DNA of 64,000 bases. Origin: Mycetocola saprophilus. Lineage in GTDB: Bacteria; Actinomycetota; Actinomycetes; Actinomycetales; Microbacteriaceae. The stretch covers positions 1,116,001 to 1,180,000 of the forward strand of contig NZ_JOEC01000001.1 of NCBI RefSeq assembly GCF_000718085.1, read 5' to 3'. The notes under the pieces were generated by a model, which was given only the letters and a program-made list of their open reading frames with translations, ran no database searches and was not told the origin of the DNA. A program made the translations under genes and the position numbers. Of the stretch, positions 27,782 through 36,334 are shown piece after piece. Numbering within the stretch: position 1 is the first letter of the stretch; every line of letters starts with the position of its first letter.

Positions 27782-28213
27782 TCACACGGGCTCGGACAGA
27801 ATCCCGCCAGGCAGAACCACGCCGGGCAGACCGGTCGAGGGCGCCGCCGGTTCGGGTAGCGGGGGTCGGGCGGGCGCCGACTCCTCGATGTGGACCACCG
27901 TCACCTGGATACCGGCCACGGCATCCGCGCGGGCGCGGAGCACAGCCTCCACCGCCGCGTGGGTGCGCCGGGCGGTGTCGACGGCGCCCGCGGACGAGTC
28001 CACCCCGATCGCCACGCTCACCCGAACCGCATCGGATTCCCGCTCCAACACCACCAGGGTCGCCGCGCCGTCGCGCAGTCCCAGCAGGCGTGCGCCCACC
28101 TCGACCACCCGAGTCATGGTGAGACCCGCCTGGAAGACACCGGTGACGCCCGGAAGGGCCCGCACCGTCGCCTCAATCTCGACGGCCAGATCAAAGTCTT
28201 CGGCGCTACTCAT
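27782..28213 (-). CDS. Asp23/Gls24-like small protein
   Basis: 143 residues. The central part VRVSVAIGVDSSAGAVDTARRTHAAVEAVLRARADAVAGIQVTVVHIEE has the strand-helix-strand pattern of Asp23/Gls24 domains, but the match is weak. The C-terminus is Pro-rich. It overlaps the preceding gene by ATGA, completing a three-gene unit with the ECF sigma factor. Probably an envelope-stress accessory. Confidence 0.6.
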   Translation of the reverse strand: MSSAEDFDLAVEIEATVRALPGVTGVFQAGLTMTRVVEVGARLLGLRDGAATLVVLERESDAVRVSVAIGVDSSAGAVDTARRTHAAVEAVLRARADAVAGIQVTVVHIEESAPARPPLPEPAAPSTGLPGVVLPGGILSEPV

Positions 28214-28905
28214 CGGTTATCCTCCGGATTGATATCAAGCGAGTGGATCTCTCGCGTCGGCTCGGAACCGGCCGGTTCCGGCCACGCCGGTTCGCCACCC
28301 GCGACGACAATCGGCGCCGAAACATCGCGCACCGAGATGTCGATCCCGGTCACGTTCAGCCCGGTGTGGGTCCGCAGCCGGGCCGCGATCTCTGTGCGCA
28401 GCAGCTCCACACTTGCGGGAATCGGGGTGCCAAAGGCCACGCCGATTTCCAGTCGAATCCGCACCGGAACCCCGAACTCCTCGACCTCACCATCGATAAA
28501 GCAGCGTCCCACCAGCACCCCGGGCACGGCGGTTTCGGCCGCGCGGATCAGCCCGCGAATGGCTCCCTCGGTGATCCCCAGATCCCGTCCGGGCACCTCC
28601 TCGGTCAGCGGGATCCGGCGCCCGGCGCGGGCATCCAGCGCGATCCCCGCGAGAATCCCCTGCACCCAGCCCTCATCGGTGGCCGGTTCCGCCGCCACAT
28701 CGGCGGCCAACAGCTCGGGGGTCAGCGCACGCAGGCGCTCCAGCGCGTCGAGCGCGAGTCTGCACCCGGCCGACTCCTCGATCGCCGGATTGGGCGGGGT
28801 GCGGCCCTCATCCAGGTAGTCGGTGAGGTCCTCGAGGGTAAACCCGTCGAGCTCCTCCGGCTCCACACCGAGGGTTTTCAGGTCATAGTCTGGTTCACCG
28901 GTCAT
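28210..28905 (-). CDS. Asp23-like protein with N-terminal sigma-regulator-like segment
   Basis: 231 residues from the ATG that overlaps the sigma stop (ATGA); an ATG two codons earlier also exists. The N-terminus LEDLTDYLDEGRTPPNPAIEESAGCRLALDALERL resembles the short helical, Cys-containing anti-sigma segment found in front of Asp23-type domains in actinobacteria. The C-terminal half (about 120-210) has Asp23-like VPVRIRLEIGVAFGTPIP and TGLNVTGIDISVRDV. Position directly after an ECF sigma gene supports a sigma-controlling role, but this is inference. Confidence 0.6.
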   Translation of the reverse strand: MTGEPDYDLKTLGVEPEELDGFTLEDLTDYLDEGRTPPNPAIEESAGCRLALDALERLRALTPELLAADVAAEPATDEGWVQGILAGIALDARAGRRIPLTEEVPGRDLGITEGAIRGLIRAAETAVPGVLVGRCFIDGEVEEFGVPVRIRLEIGVAFGTPIPASVELLRTEIAARLRTHTGLNVTGIDISVRDVSAPIVVAGGEPAWPEPAGSEPTREIHSLDINPEDNR

Positions 28906-29468
28906 CGCCACTGCTCCATCCGTACGATGATGTATTTTCGGGCGCGGGCCAGGAGGCCACGGACGGTCGAGAGTGGCAGATCCAGTTCCTCGGCGATCTC
29001 GTCATACCCGTAATCGCCAAGCTCTCGAAGCACCCAGCACTCGCGCTGGGCGTCCGGCAATTCTTTCAGCGCCGCGCTGAGTGCCGCAACACTGGCCAGG
29101 GCCTCGGCCCGTCTCGGCGGGGTCGCGGCGGGCGATGCCACGGGCTCCACCAGATCGATATCCGCATGGGGCCGGGAGCTGCGCAGCCGATCCACGGCCT
29201 TGCGGCTGGTGATACGCATCAGCCAGCTCTTGACCCGCTCGAGATTTTCCAGCTCGGGCAGCTGCGCCCAGGCGGTGATGAAGGTGTCCTGCACCACATC
29301 GTCCACCTCGGCGCTGCCGGGCAGGATGCGGCGTGCATAGGCGCGCATCATCGGGGTGTACCGCCGAACCAGAACCGCGAAGGCCGCGGCATCACCGTCG
29401 GCAGCCCGCCCGGCAACGATCCGGTCATCCGCGTTTTCCAACGCACTAGAGAATCGTTCACCGCTCAT
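28902..29468 (-). CDS. ECF-type RNA polymerase sigma factor
   Basis: 188 residues. Sigma region 2: FAVLVRRYTPMMRAYARRILPGSAEVDDVVQDTFITAWAQL. Region 4: LPDAQRECWVLRELGDYGYDEIAEELDLPLSTVRGLLARARKYI. No C-terminal extension. It is coupled to the Asp23-like candidate anti-sigma, and lies in the Asp23 cluster, so it probably drives envelope-stress genes, perhaps this cluster itself. Confidence 0.92.
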   Translation of the reverse strand: MSGERFSSALENADDRIVAGRAADGDAAAFAVLVRRYTPMMRAYARRILPGSAEVDDVVQDTFITAWAQLPELENLERVKSWLMRITSRKAVDRLRSSRPHADIDLVEPVASPAATPPRRAEALASVAALSAALKELPDAQRECWVLRELGDYGYDEIAEELDLPLSTVRGLLARARKYIIVRMEQWR

Positions 29469-29645
29469 ACCCCGTCCCCCTCAGTCGATGAGTATTCGCC
29501 GCCGGCCACACACGGATTGCTCCGCCGCGTGCCCGGTTGTGAACTCATCCTCTCCCGCCGTCTCGGACGAAACAAGAGTATTTTGTCCATTCGTTATCTA
29601 TCGTCACGTGAACGGGGGCGAACCACCCGGTTCGCCCCCAATCGA

Positions 29646-29819
29646 CTACTTCTTGAAGGCGTCCTTGACGTCCTCGACGGTGTCCTTCACGTCACCCTTG
29701 ACCTGATCGGCCTTGCCCTCGGCAACCAGCTTGTCGTTGTCGGTGACGGTGCCGATGACCTCCTTGGCCTTTCCGACGACGGTGTCCGCTGCTGCCTTGA
29801 TTCGGTTTTCTGCACTCAT
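29646..29819 (-). CDS. CsbD-family stress protein
   Basis: 57 residues: MSAENRIKAAADTVVGKAKE at the N-terminus and EGKADQVKGDVKDTVEDVKD near the end, the CsbD repeat pattern (K-G-K-x-K-E, A-E-G-K-x-x-Q). CsbD proteins are small, soluble, general-stress-induced and of unknown biochemical role. A Shine-Dalgarno AAAGGAG lies upstream. It sits between the sigma unit and the Asp23 genes. Confidence 0.88.
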   Translation of the reverse strand: MSAENRIKAAADTVVGKAKEVIGTVTDNDKLVAEGKADQVKGDVKDTVEDVKDAFKK

Positions 29820-29845
29820 GATGTTGCTCCTTTGATGGTTGGTGA

Positions 29846-30061
29846 CTAGTTGCCGACGAGAGACTTGCGTGTCTTCTCGATGGACTTTTGGGCGTTCTTG
29901 GCGAACTTCTTGCGCGCCTTCTTGGCGTCCGGGCTCGTCCAGAGCCGCTCGACCTGATGGCGCAGATCCTCATAGTTCTTGCCGCGATTCTTAGCCGACT
30001 GCACACCCACAAAATAGGCGGCCACCACGAGGATTGCGATAATCAAAAGATTCTTTGGCAT
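29846..30061 (-). CDS. small basic single-span membrane protein
   Basis: 71 residues from MPKNLLIIAILVVAAYFVG, one N-terminal helix then a Lys/Arg-rich tail (KKARKKFAKNAQKSIEKTRKSL). It resembles small stress proteins with an N-terminal anchor and basic coiled tail seen next to CsbD. No named family known to me. Confidence 0.75.
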   Translation of the reverse strand: MPKNLLIIAILVVAAYFVGVQSAKNRGKNYEDLRHQVERLWTSPDAKKARKKFAKNAQKSIEKTRKSLVGN

Positions 30062-30109
30062 CCGTACCACTCCTTCTTATTGAGATTGACGCTTGATGAA
30101 ATTGACGAC

Positions 30110-30727
30110 CTAGCGCACCCGCGTTGCCGAGCGCCACCGGTCCAGCCATCCCCGACCCTGCAGGTGCAGGATCACGGGAATCGTTGTGCCCGCCAGGGCG
30201 TCCCAGTCGCGCACAGCCCGCTCGACCTCATCGAGCACGCGCGGCACCCGGGCACCTCGGCGCAGGGTGATGCTGAGTCGGATCGCCGGTGCCCGCCGAA
30301 CCCGATAGACACCGGTACCGGCCGAGAGCACATCGGTGCTCTCGCGCAGCCGGGCGGCGATCAGGTTCTCGACCAGATTGGCGTCCAACTCGGTGTCCCC
30401 CTGCCCACCCTCGATGCGCAGAACCGTGGCGGTTTTTCCGCCGCCCCGGGTGGAGAGGAAGATGATCAGCAGCACCAATAGGATGACCAGCTTGGCGATC
30501 AACAGGACCGCCGCCCCGGAGAGGGCGACCCCGCCGGGGAGTTCAAACCAGAACGATCCCAGCCAGTCACCGAGGGTGCCGAGCCAGCCGGCCACGGTGT
30601 CCCGCAGGCCGTCGGCCCACCGCGGCAGTTTTCCGCTGGCCAGCACGAGGAACACTCCGACCATCGCCAGCGCGAGTCCGGTCACCAGCAGCAGGGCACG
30701 ATTCACGATGCGGTTGGTCGCGTTCAT
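30110..30727 (-). CDS. amaP: AmaP-like membrane anchor protein of the Asp23 system
   Basis: 205 residues. Two N-terminal membrane helices (about 8-30 and 65-92) enclose a short extracytoplasmic loop, followed by a cytoplasmic Asp23-like domain (ATVLRIEGGQGDTELDANLVENLIAARLRES... RLSITLRRGARVPRVLDEVERAV). This is the AmaP layout (anchor of Asp23 to the membrane). It overlaps DUF6286 by ATGA. The gene symbol is by role, not by close identity. Confidence 0.75.
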   Translation of the reverse strand: MNATNRIVNRALLLVTGLALAMVGVFLVLASGKLPRWADGLRDTVAGWLGTLGDWLGSFWFELPGGVALSGAAVLLIAKLVILLVLLIIFLSTRGGGKTATVLRIEGGQGDTELDANLVENLIAARLRESTDVLSAGTGVYRVRRAPAIRLSITLRRGARVPRVLDEVERAVRDWDALAGTTIPVILHLQGRGWLDRWRSATRVR

Positions 30728-31290
30728 GAGACCACCCCACGTTCGGCGATCCGCACCCGGACCGTGCTGGGAAAGCCGGCCGCGACCAGTGTGTCCTGGG
30801 CGACCTCCCGCACCGATTCGGGATTGAGCGCGACCCCGCTGGTGGGTGTGACGTGCACACTCGCCTGGGTGCGTCCCACCACAACCGACACGTTGCCACG
30901 GTCGAGCCCCTCGGCCTCGGCAACCCGGTCGGCCACGGTGTCGGCAAGAACCCCGTTATCCACGAGGATTGCCAGCCGCTCGGTGGTGCGGGACCGTCGG
31001 TCGCGACGTCCCGGTGCGAGGGCCAGCCAGATCAGCAGGATCGCCAGCACCAGCAGGATGGTTCCTGCGCCCAGGGCCACCGATCCCACGTCGAAGGCCG
31101 CGCGGCGTCCGGAGAGGAACTCGGCCAGCGTGTCACCCACGCGCTCATCGATGATCATCCAGATACCCAGCACCAGCAGGCCACCACAGAGAATCACCAG
31201 CAGGCTCGCGACCACCACGGCCGGTGCCGTGCGCGAATCGTGGCTCTCGCGTCGGAGAACGCGGGTATAGACGTTCGAATCGATACTCAT
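30724..31290 (-). CDS. DUF6286-like membrane protein
   Basis: 188 residues with two membrane helices (about 25-47 and 75-97) and a C-terminal domain (RLAILVDNGVLADTVADRVAEAEGLDRGNVSVVVGRTQASVHVTPTSG) of Asp23-like secondary structure. Such DUF6286 proteins occur in actinobacterial Asp23 clusters between Asp23 and AmaP, as here. Overlaps neighbours on both sides. Confidence 0.7.
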   Translation of the reverse strand: MSIDSNVYTRVLRRESHDSRTAPAVVVASLLVILCGGLLVLGIWMIIDERVGDTLAEFLSGRRAAFDVGSVALGAGTILLVLAILLIWLALAPGRRDRRSRTTERLAILVDNGVLADTVADRVAEAEGLDRGNVSVVVGRTQASVHVTPTSGVALNPESVREVAQDTLVAAGFPSTVRVRIAERGVVS

Positions 31291-31634
31291 ATCACCCTCC
31301 TCTCGCGCACCTCGCGGACACCCGAGTACCGGATATCCACGATCGAGACGTTGCGTCCGGCGAGCGAATCCAGTCCCCGAATCACCGCCTCGCGCAGCGC
31401 CTCGGCCCGGGCACCCAGGGTGTCCCCCGGACGCTGGCCGAGGGCGACCGGAACGGTCACCGTGGCCTTCAACGCGCCGGCCTCATCCGAAAAGGAAACC
31501 GATACGTCCTGGGCGGTCACCCGTGCGGCATCGCGCACCAGTCCCACCGCGAGATGCTGAAGCGCCCGGCCCGTGACGGTGGTCCGTCCGATGAGATTGC
31601 GCTCACCGGTGTCGGCTCGGACGTCCCCGGTCAT
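31287..31634 (-). CDS. Asp23/Gls24-family protein, short
   Basis: 115 residues. IGRTTVTGRALQHLAVGLVRDAARV followed by strand-helix repeats up to VSIVDIRYSGVRE, a single Asp23 domain. Coupled by ATGA to the neighbours; member of the Asp23 stress operon. Confidence 0.75.
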   Translation of the reverse strand: MTGDVRADTGERNLIGRTTVTGRALQHLAVGLVRDAARVTAQDVSVSFSDEAGALKATVTVPVALGQRPGDTLGARAEALREAVIRGLDSLAGRNVSIVDIRYSGVREVRERRVI

Positions 31635-31822
31635 GACGACGAACGCCGTCCACGGAACACGTCCGCCAGGGCGCGTACGTCCAGTCGTCCATCGGCAATC
31701 CGGCCGATCCCCGCTCCCACCAGCATCGCCACGGCGACGAGCACAAAGGCCCAGAAGCCGAGCACGATCCAGGTCAGGGCGAGGACCGCTCCGATTGCGG
31801 CCCCCACTCCCGACTTACTCAC
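31631..31822 (-). CDS. small DUF2273-like membrane protein
   Basis: 63 residues, two short hydrophobic helices (about 7-22 and 24-40), the Gly-rich VGAGIGRI turn and a basic end. DUF2273 proteins accompany Asp23 in many Gram-positives and help to recruit it to the membrane. Overlaps both neighbours by ATGA. Confidence 0.75.
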   Translation of the reverse strand: MSKSGVGAAIGAVLALTWIVLGFWAFVLVAVAMLVGAGIGRIADGRLDVRALADVFRGRRSSS

Positions 31823-32274
31823 TGGACTCGAGCCTCCTGCGGAGCCTTCTGCTCCTCGTGGTCATCCTCGGAGGGAATGTGGACGTCGTTGACGGTCACG
31901 TTGACCTCGGTGACGTCGAGTCCCACCAGGTCCTCGATTGCGCGATAGATTGCCGCGCGGACATCATCGGCAACCTTCTGCAGCGACACCGGGTACTCGG
32001 CCACGATGGTCACGTCGGCGGCGGCCTGCTTCTCGCCCACCTCGACGCTGATTCCCTGGGTGAGGTCGGTGGTGTTCAGCGCATCGCGGATCGCGCCGAC
32101 CACCCGGGCGGCACCTCCACCGAGGGCGTAAACGCCGGGGACCTCGCGGGCGGCGATACCGGCGATCTTGGCGACAACTCCGTCATCAATGGTGGTCTTG
32201 CCACCGAGGCTTCCGGCGGCCACGCCTGCCGGGTCGATCTTCGTCTGGGGGTTGTTTCCGGTTACGTTAGCCAT
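31819..32274 (-). CDS. Asp23/Gls24-family envelope stress response protein
   Basis: 151 residues from MANVTGNNPQ, chosen by an AAGGAG Shine-Dalgarno 7 nt upstream. Core: TTIDDGVVAKIAGIAAREVPGVYALGGG and VTIVAEYPVSLQKVADDVRAAIYRAIEDLVGLDVTEVNVTVNDVHIP, a clear Asp23 domain. First gene of the overlapping run down to AmaP, so likely the operon head; promoter in the roughly 200 bp upstream. Role: envelope-stress protein held at the membrane by AmaP/DUF2273 partners. Confidence 0.92.
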   Translation of the reverse strand: MANVTGNNPQTKIDPAGVAAGSLGGKTTIDDGVVAKIAGIAAREVPGVYALGGGAARVVGAIRDALNTTDLTQGISVEVGEKQAAADVTIVAEYPVSLQKVADDVRAAIYRAIEDLVGLDVTEVNVTVNDVHIPSEDDHEEQKAPQEARVQ

Positions 32275-32480
32275 GATGTTCTCCTTCACAAACCTGTCCG
32301 CACGTCCCGGTGCGGATCGCCTGAAGCGGCGACACAACTAGGACGTGTCCGGCACGGAAATCGTCACAAAACAGTCGGCATGTTTTTGAACGCGCGGCGG
32401 AAAAGCCCGGATTTCCGGGGGAACTTCCTGGATATCTGGCGGAACCAACGTTAGACTCAGTCGTAGGAAACGGAGGAATG

Positions 32481-33077
32481 ATGTCGATCAAACAGCAGCG
32501 CAGCGCCGATGCCGCCCTCGTGCACGAGGCCGTACGCGCGGTGACCGGTGCCGACGCGACCCCGGCCGAGGTGGCCGACCTCCTGGAGCGGGTCCGCGCC
32601 CGGACCGCGGTGAGTGAGCTCTCCGGCGTTCTCGCCCGCACGGCCCAGGCCCCACACCCGGCGCTCGCCCGCGCCGCCCAGGCGGGGGAAAACGAGATCC
32701 GGGCGATCGATGCCGAGTTTGGCCTGCTGACCAGTGCCGAGGTGGCCAAGATTCTCGGTTCCTCCTCCACGCCGAGCGCGGTTCGGGCACTCGCCAGCGA
32801 TATGCGTGGACGCGGCGAGCTCCTGGCCCTCAAACGGCTCAACCGGTTTGTCTATCCGGGGTTCCAGTTTGATCGGGGGCGGGGACGAGTCAAGCCGTGT
32901 GTGAAACCGCTGGTGGCGCTCGCCCATGCCAGCGACTGGGACGAGGTTGATGCGGTGCTCTGGCTCTGCGCCCCGAGCACCTACTTTGACGATGCGTCAC
33001 GCCCGGTAGACCACCTCGACACCGATCCCGAGCGGGTTTTGGAGATTGCCCGGCGCGCATGGAATCCCGGCTGGTAG
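32481..33077 (+). CDS. antitoxin of a RES/Xre-type toxin-antitoxin pair
   Basis: 198 residues from the second of two adjacent ATGs (better distance to GGAGG at 32472). Middle segment LLTSAEVAKILGSSSTPSAVRALASDMRGRGELLALKRLNRFVYPGFQFD is the short HTH then the Xre/MbcA/ParS-toxin-binding (DUF2384-type) layout, and the C-terminal LVALAHASDWDEVDAVLWLCAPSTYFDDASRPVDHL fits that domain. The RES toxin gene overlaps its 3' end by 19 bp. It neutralises the toxin and likely represses the operon. Confidence 0.82.
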   Translation: MSIKQQRSADAALVHEAVRAVTGADATPAEVADLLERVRARTAVSELSGVLARTAQAPHPALARAAQAGENEIRAIDAEFGLLTSAEVAKILGSSSTPSAVRALASDMRGRGELLALKRLNRFVYPGFQFDRGRGRVKPCVKPLVALAHASDWDEVDAVLWLCAPSTYFDDASRPVDHLDTDPERVLEIARRAWNPGW

Positions 33078-33688
33078 TCCCGGCACCGCCGGAACCGTTC
33101 GATCCCGAGACGATTGAGGTCCCCGCGGGCCTTGTGCTGTTTCGGGTGCATGCGGCCGAGCGCCTGGCGACCACCTTCAACCCGGGTTTTGGGGCCCCCA
33201 CCCGCTTTGCCTTCTTCGGCGAGCCGAGGGTTCCGGTGCTCTATGCGGCCGAAACCGAGCAGGCGGCGATCGCCGAAACCCTGCTCCACGACACCCCGCT
33301 GAGCGGCGGCACGCTCCTGCCCTCCGCCTATCGCGGCCGCCGTCTCTCGCGGATCACCACGGCCCGCCCGCTCCGCTTCGCCTCGCTGCTGGGCCTCGGC
33401 CTCCGTCGGCTCGGGGTGAGTGCCGACCAGGTCACCGCGACCCCCGCCGCCCACTATGAACACACGGTGCCCTGGGCACGCGCCGCCCACGAAGCGGGGT
33501 TCGACGGCATCGCCTATATGAGCCGCCAGTGCAACTCGGACCGCGCGTTCGTCTTCTTCGGCGACCGAGCCCCCGCAGCCCTCGCCCCCGAAGCGGAACT
33601 CCACTGGGACTTCGACGACCCCACGGCCGGACTCCCCCGCCTGATCACCTTCTGCACCGCCCTGGGCGTAGAGGTGGTGGCGAGGTAG
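33059..33688 (+). CDS. RES-domain NAD+-consuming toxin
   Basis: 209 residues. Conserved RES residues are visible: Arg in LVLFRVHAAE, the FNPGFGAPTRFAFFG segment, Tyr and Glu in VLYAAETEQAAIAETLLHD, and the C-terminal SRQCNSDRAFVFFGDR (the conserved Ser/Asn). RES toxins (e.g. MbcT, Res) phosphorylate NAD+ and deplete it. Its start overlaps the antitoxin frame. No mobile element is visible around it. Confidence 0.88.
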   Translation: MESRLVVPAPPEPFDPETIEVPAGLVLFRVHAAERLATTFNPGFGAPTRFAFFGEPRVPVLYAAETEQAAIAETLLHDTPLSGGTLLPSAYRGRRLSRITTARPLRFASLLGLGLRRLGVSADQVTATPAAHYEHTVPWARAAHEAGFDGIAYMSRQCNSDRAFVFFGDRAPAALAPEAELHWDFDDPTAGLPRLITFCTALGVEVVAR

Positions 33689-33735
33689 CGCGGACGCTGC
33701 GGGATAAGGATCCCCCGTCACACGGGTGCACGTGA

Positions 33736-34371
33736 CTATCCGAGTCGAAACCGGGTGTCGCAGGTATCGGCGAAGTCCTCATCGTGGGTCGCGATGACCA
33801 CCGTTGCCCCGGCATCCGCTCGCGCACGCAGCAGGCTCATGACCCGTGCGCGATTGGCGGCATCGAGGGAGGCGGTGGGTTCGTCGGCGAGGATCAGGTG
33901 CGCCTGGCGGTAGATGGCTCGGGCGATCGCGAGCCGCTGCTTTTCGCCGCCGCTGAGTCGCGCGGCAAGCTCCCGTTCGCGCCCGGAGAGCCCCACCTGT
34001 TCCAGGGCGGTGTGCAGTTTTCCGGCGTCTCCACGCACGGTAGCTCCGAGTGGGCCCAGCGCCATGACCGTGTTGGCCGCAACCGTACGCTCCTCGATGG
34101 TGCCATAGTCCTGAAAGACGAACGCAGCATGCGCACGCCAGAACGCGCGACGGGCGCGCTCCGATGCACGAGAGAAATCGGCACCGTCTATCAGGAGCGT
34201 GCCGCGTGAAATCGGGAGCAAAAGCCCAAGGGCATGCAGCAGCGTGGTTTTACCGCTGCCACTGGGTCCGGAGAGCGCGGTAATGGTTCCCGGGGTACAG
34301 GACAGCGAGACTCCTCGAATCAGCGTGTGATCGGCGAGGCGGACCTCGATGTTCCGGGTTTCGATGTGCAT
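33736..34371 (-). CDS. ABC transporter ATP-binding protein of a lactococcin-972-like operon
   Basis: 211 residues, a stand-alone ATPase. Walker A ALSGPSGSGKTTLLHAL, signature LSGGEKQRLAI, Walker B HLILADEPTASLDA. It is 8 bp downstream of the DUF1430 membrane protein and downstream of the bacteriocin gene, the standard three-gene Lcn972 order (bacteriocin, membrane protein, ATPase). It likely energises export or immunity. Confidence 0.9.
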   Translation of the reverse strand: MHIETRNIEVRLADHTLIRGVSLSCTPGTITALSGPSGSGKTTLLHALGLLLPISRGTLLIDGADFSRASERARRAFWRAHAAFVFQDYGTIEERTVAANTVMALGPLGATVRGDAGKLHTALEQVGLSGRERELAARLSGGEKQRLAIARAIYRQAHLILADEPTASLDAANRARVMSLLRARADAGATVVIATHDEDFADTCDTRFRLG

Positions 34372-34379
34372 GAGGTCTC

Positions 34380-36320
34380 CTAAAAGAGTCGGCGACGCAG
34401 GTGAGTGAATACGCGCTGCCCCGCGCGCACATGGGTGAGCGGGGCCAGGAGGATCGCGAACAGTCCCACCCCGCCAATAACCCAGAACCCCGGTTGCTGG
34501 GTGATACCAACGATGGCGGTGATGATCACGACAACCACGACCCCCTGAATGCTCTCGGTTCGGACCCGGGCGGCCACGACACGCAGCGGCCGCACGCCGG
34601 CCACCCGGAGCGGATGGTCGGCCCGCGCATTCACCTCCGCGTGAATGCGCGCCCCCAGGATGGTGGCCAACACGAGCCCCAGTATGAGCGCGGCCAAGGC
34701 CGCGGCGCTCAGCGTGGCAAAACCCGCGGCGAACTGCGCCTGAACCAGCCCGTTTTCGGCAATGTAGCGTGCGCGCACCTCACCCTGTAGCCCAAATTCG
34801 GCGAGCAGCTGCTGGGCCGATTCACGATCACGAAGCACGATATTGCCGCTGGTTGCGAGTGCCGCGAGAAAATCATTATTGAACACGTTAAGGTTTTCAA
34901 ACATCACGATTCCCACCCCTGGTCGCGCGTCCAGGGTGCCGTTTCCGAGTCCCACTCCGAGGACATCGGTGCCCGGCACCGGAGTCAACAGCTCGAGACT
35001 TTCTGAAACAGAACGAGCCTGCTCGGACGTCCCGGTCCAGTTTTCAAGATCCTGCCGAAAGGATTCGCGCAGTGATTGCGAGGCTCGATTGCGGGTTCCC
35101 GCGGGAACTCGATCCTCGGGAAACCAGCGCGGCGTGGCAAACATGATCGCCGCCGGGATATTTCCGGTTACCCCATACTCACGCAGTTGCTCCCGCTCCC
35201 AGACGATCGATAGCGCCGCCAAGCCGCGCTCATCGGCAGCGCGCAGCATGGCCGCAACCGGGGTTCTCAGACGCTGCCACCGCTCCTCGGTACCGGATGG
35301 GATCACGATCTCCGTGCGCTGTCCCAGACTTTCCCACTGCGAGAGTTGACGCGCCGCGTCCGAAGCGTGCGCCTGTGCACTCAGTGCGGGCGACAGCATT
35401 CCCAAAACCGCGGCCAGCAGGATCACTCGAGCGATCGCACCCACGCGTCCCAGTGCACGCATGGGCGGTATCCGCCGAGCCAGCATCCGTGACGTCGGAA
35501 GAGATGCGGCCGTTACCGAGACCCCCACCAGAACAGCCAGAATCCACCCCGTGAGAATTCCGCCCGCCAGGAGGGTGGCGATTCGCGGCACAAATACCCA
35601 GCCGCGCCACAGCCCAACAATGAGCGCCGTCACGGCCGTCAGCGCGGTGGAGGTTCCCAGGAATGTGCCGCTAAAGAGGCGAATATCCGCAAGCAAAACC
35701 CTGCTCGGACGGATCCCCGCCAGGATACTGAGCGCTCGCCCGCGCGCTCGGACCGTGAGCCAGCCGAGCATGGAAACAATGCTCAGCCCGAAGACCGCAA
35801 GCGTCGCCATGAGAAAGCTCGGTTGGCTCAGCACCAGGCGGATAGTCTCCCCCGGGGAGTCCTGACGCCAACTCATATCGATTGCGACCGAACGTGCCCA
35901 GCGAGCGAAACCGGCGCGGTCCGCGGTTGTCCCCGTAACCAGATACTCCCCCGCCGTCGGGCTCGACTCAAGCCGATCCGCCCCAACCAGGCTAGCCGCG
36001 GGCAGCGGACCGAATCGAGGAACGCTCTTGGGGCGATCACGCTCCCGTTCCAGCTCCGCGTACACGGATCCACCTCCCGATACCGCCGCCGGAAGTGCCC
36101 GCACCAGCCCCAACCCGAATCGCGCACTCGCTGCGGCAAGGTCGGATCTGAGACGGGCGTCGTCGGTCGCACCGGACGGATATGTCAGCACGACACTCGC
36201 CCGTGCCCCCACCGCCTCGGGAAGCGAACGATCCCGCAAGTCGGTGATCAGGGCAGCAAGAATCAGGATGAGGACACAGGCCACCACCGCGATCCCCGCC
36301 ACCCCGCGCTTACGCACCAC
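34380..36320 (-). CDS. bacteriocin-associated integral membrane protein (DUF1430 type)
   Basis: 646 residues from the GTG at 36320, which has GGAGGGG just upstream; an ATG at 36374 is in frame but overlaps the bacteriocin gene. One N-terminal helix (about 8-28), an extracellular domain, three helices (about 180-280), a long second extracellular domain, and three C-terminal helices: the FtsX-like layout of the bacteriocin-associated family found with lactococcin 972. Works with the ATPase at 33736 as an export/immunity transporter. Confidence 0.82.
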   Translation of the reverse strand: MVRKRGVAGIAVVACVLILILAALITDLRDRSLPEAVGARASVVLTYPSGATDDARLRSDLAAASARFGLGLVRALPAAVSGGGSVYAELERERDRPKSVPRFGPLPAASLVGADRLESSPTAGEYLVTGTTADRAGFARWARSVAIDMSWRQDSPGETIRLVLSQPSFLMATLAVFGLSIVSMLGWLTVRARGRALSILAGIRPSRVLLADIRLFSGTFLGTSTALTAVTALIVGLWRGWVFVPRIATLLAGGILTGWILAVLVGVSVTAASLPTSRMLARRIPPMRALGRVGAIARVILLAAVLGMLSPALSAQAHASDAARQLSQWESLGQRTEIVIPSGTEERWQRLRTPVAAMLRAADERGLAALSIVWEREQLREYGVTGNIPAAIMFATPRWFPEDRVPAGTRNRASQSLRESFRQDLENWTGTSEQARSVSESLELLTPVPGTDVLGVGLGNGTLDARPGVGIVMFENLNVFNNDFLAALATSGNIVLRDRESAQQLLAEFGLQGEVRARYIAENGLVQAQFAAGFATLSAAALAALILGLVLATILGARIHAEVNARADHPLRVAGVRPLRVVAARVRTESIQGVVVVVIITAIVGITQQPGFWVIGGVGLFAILLAPLTHVRAGQRVFTHLRRRLF

Positions 36321-36334
36321 CCGTGCCCCTCCCG

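Noticed and set aside
33059..33688. Reading the RES toxin gene as starting only at a downstream codon to avoid overlap with the antitoxin
   Set aside because: The 19-bp overlap is normal for such pairs and the conserved region begins soon after the ATG at 33059.
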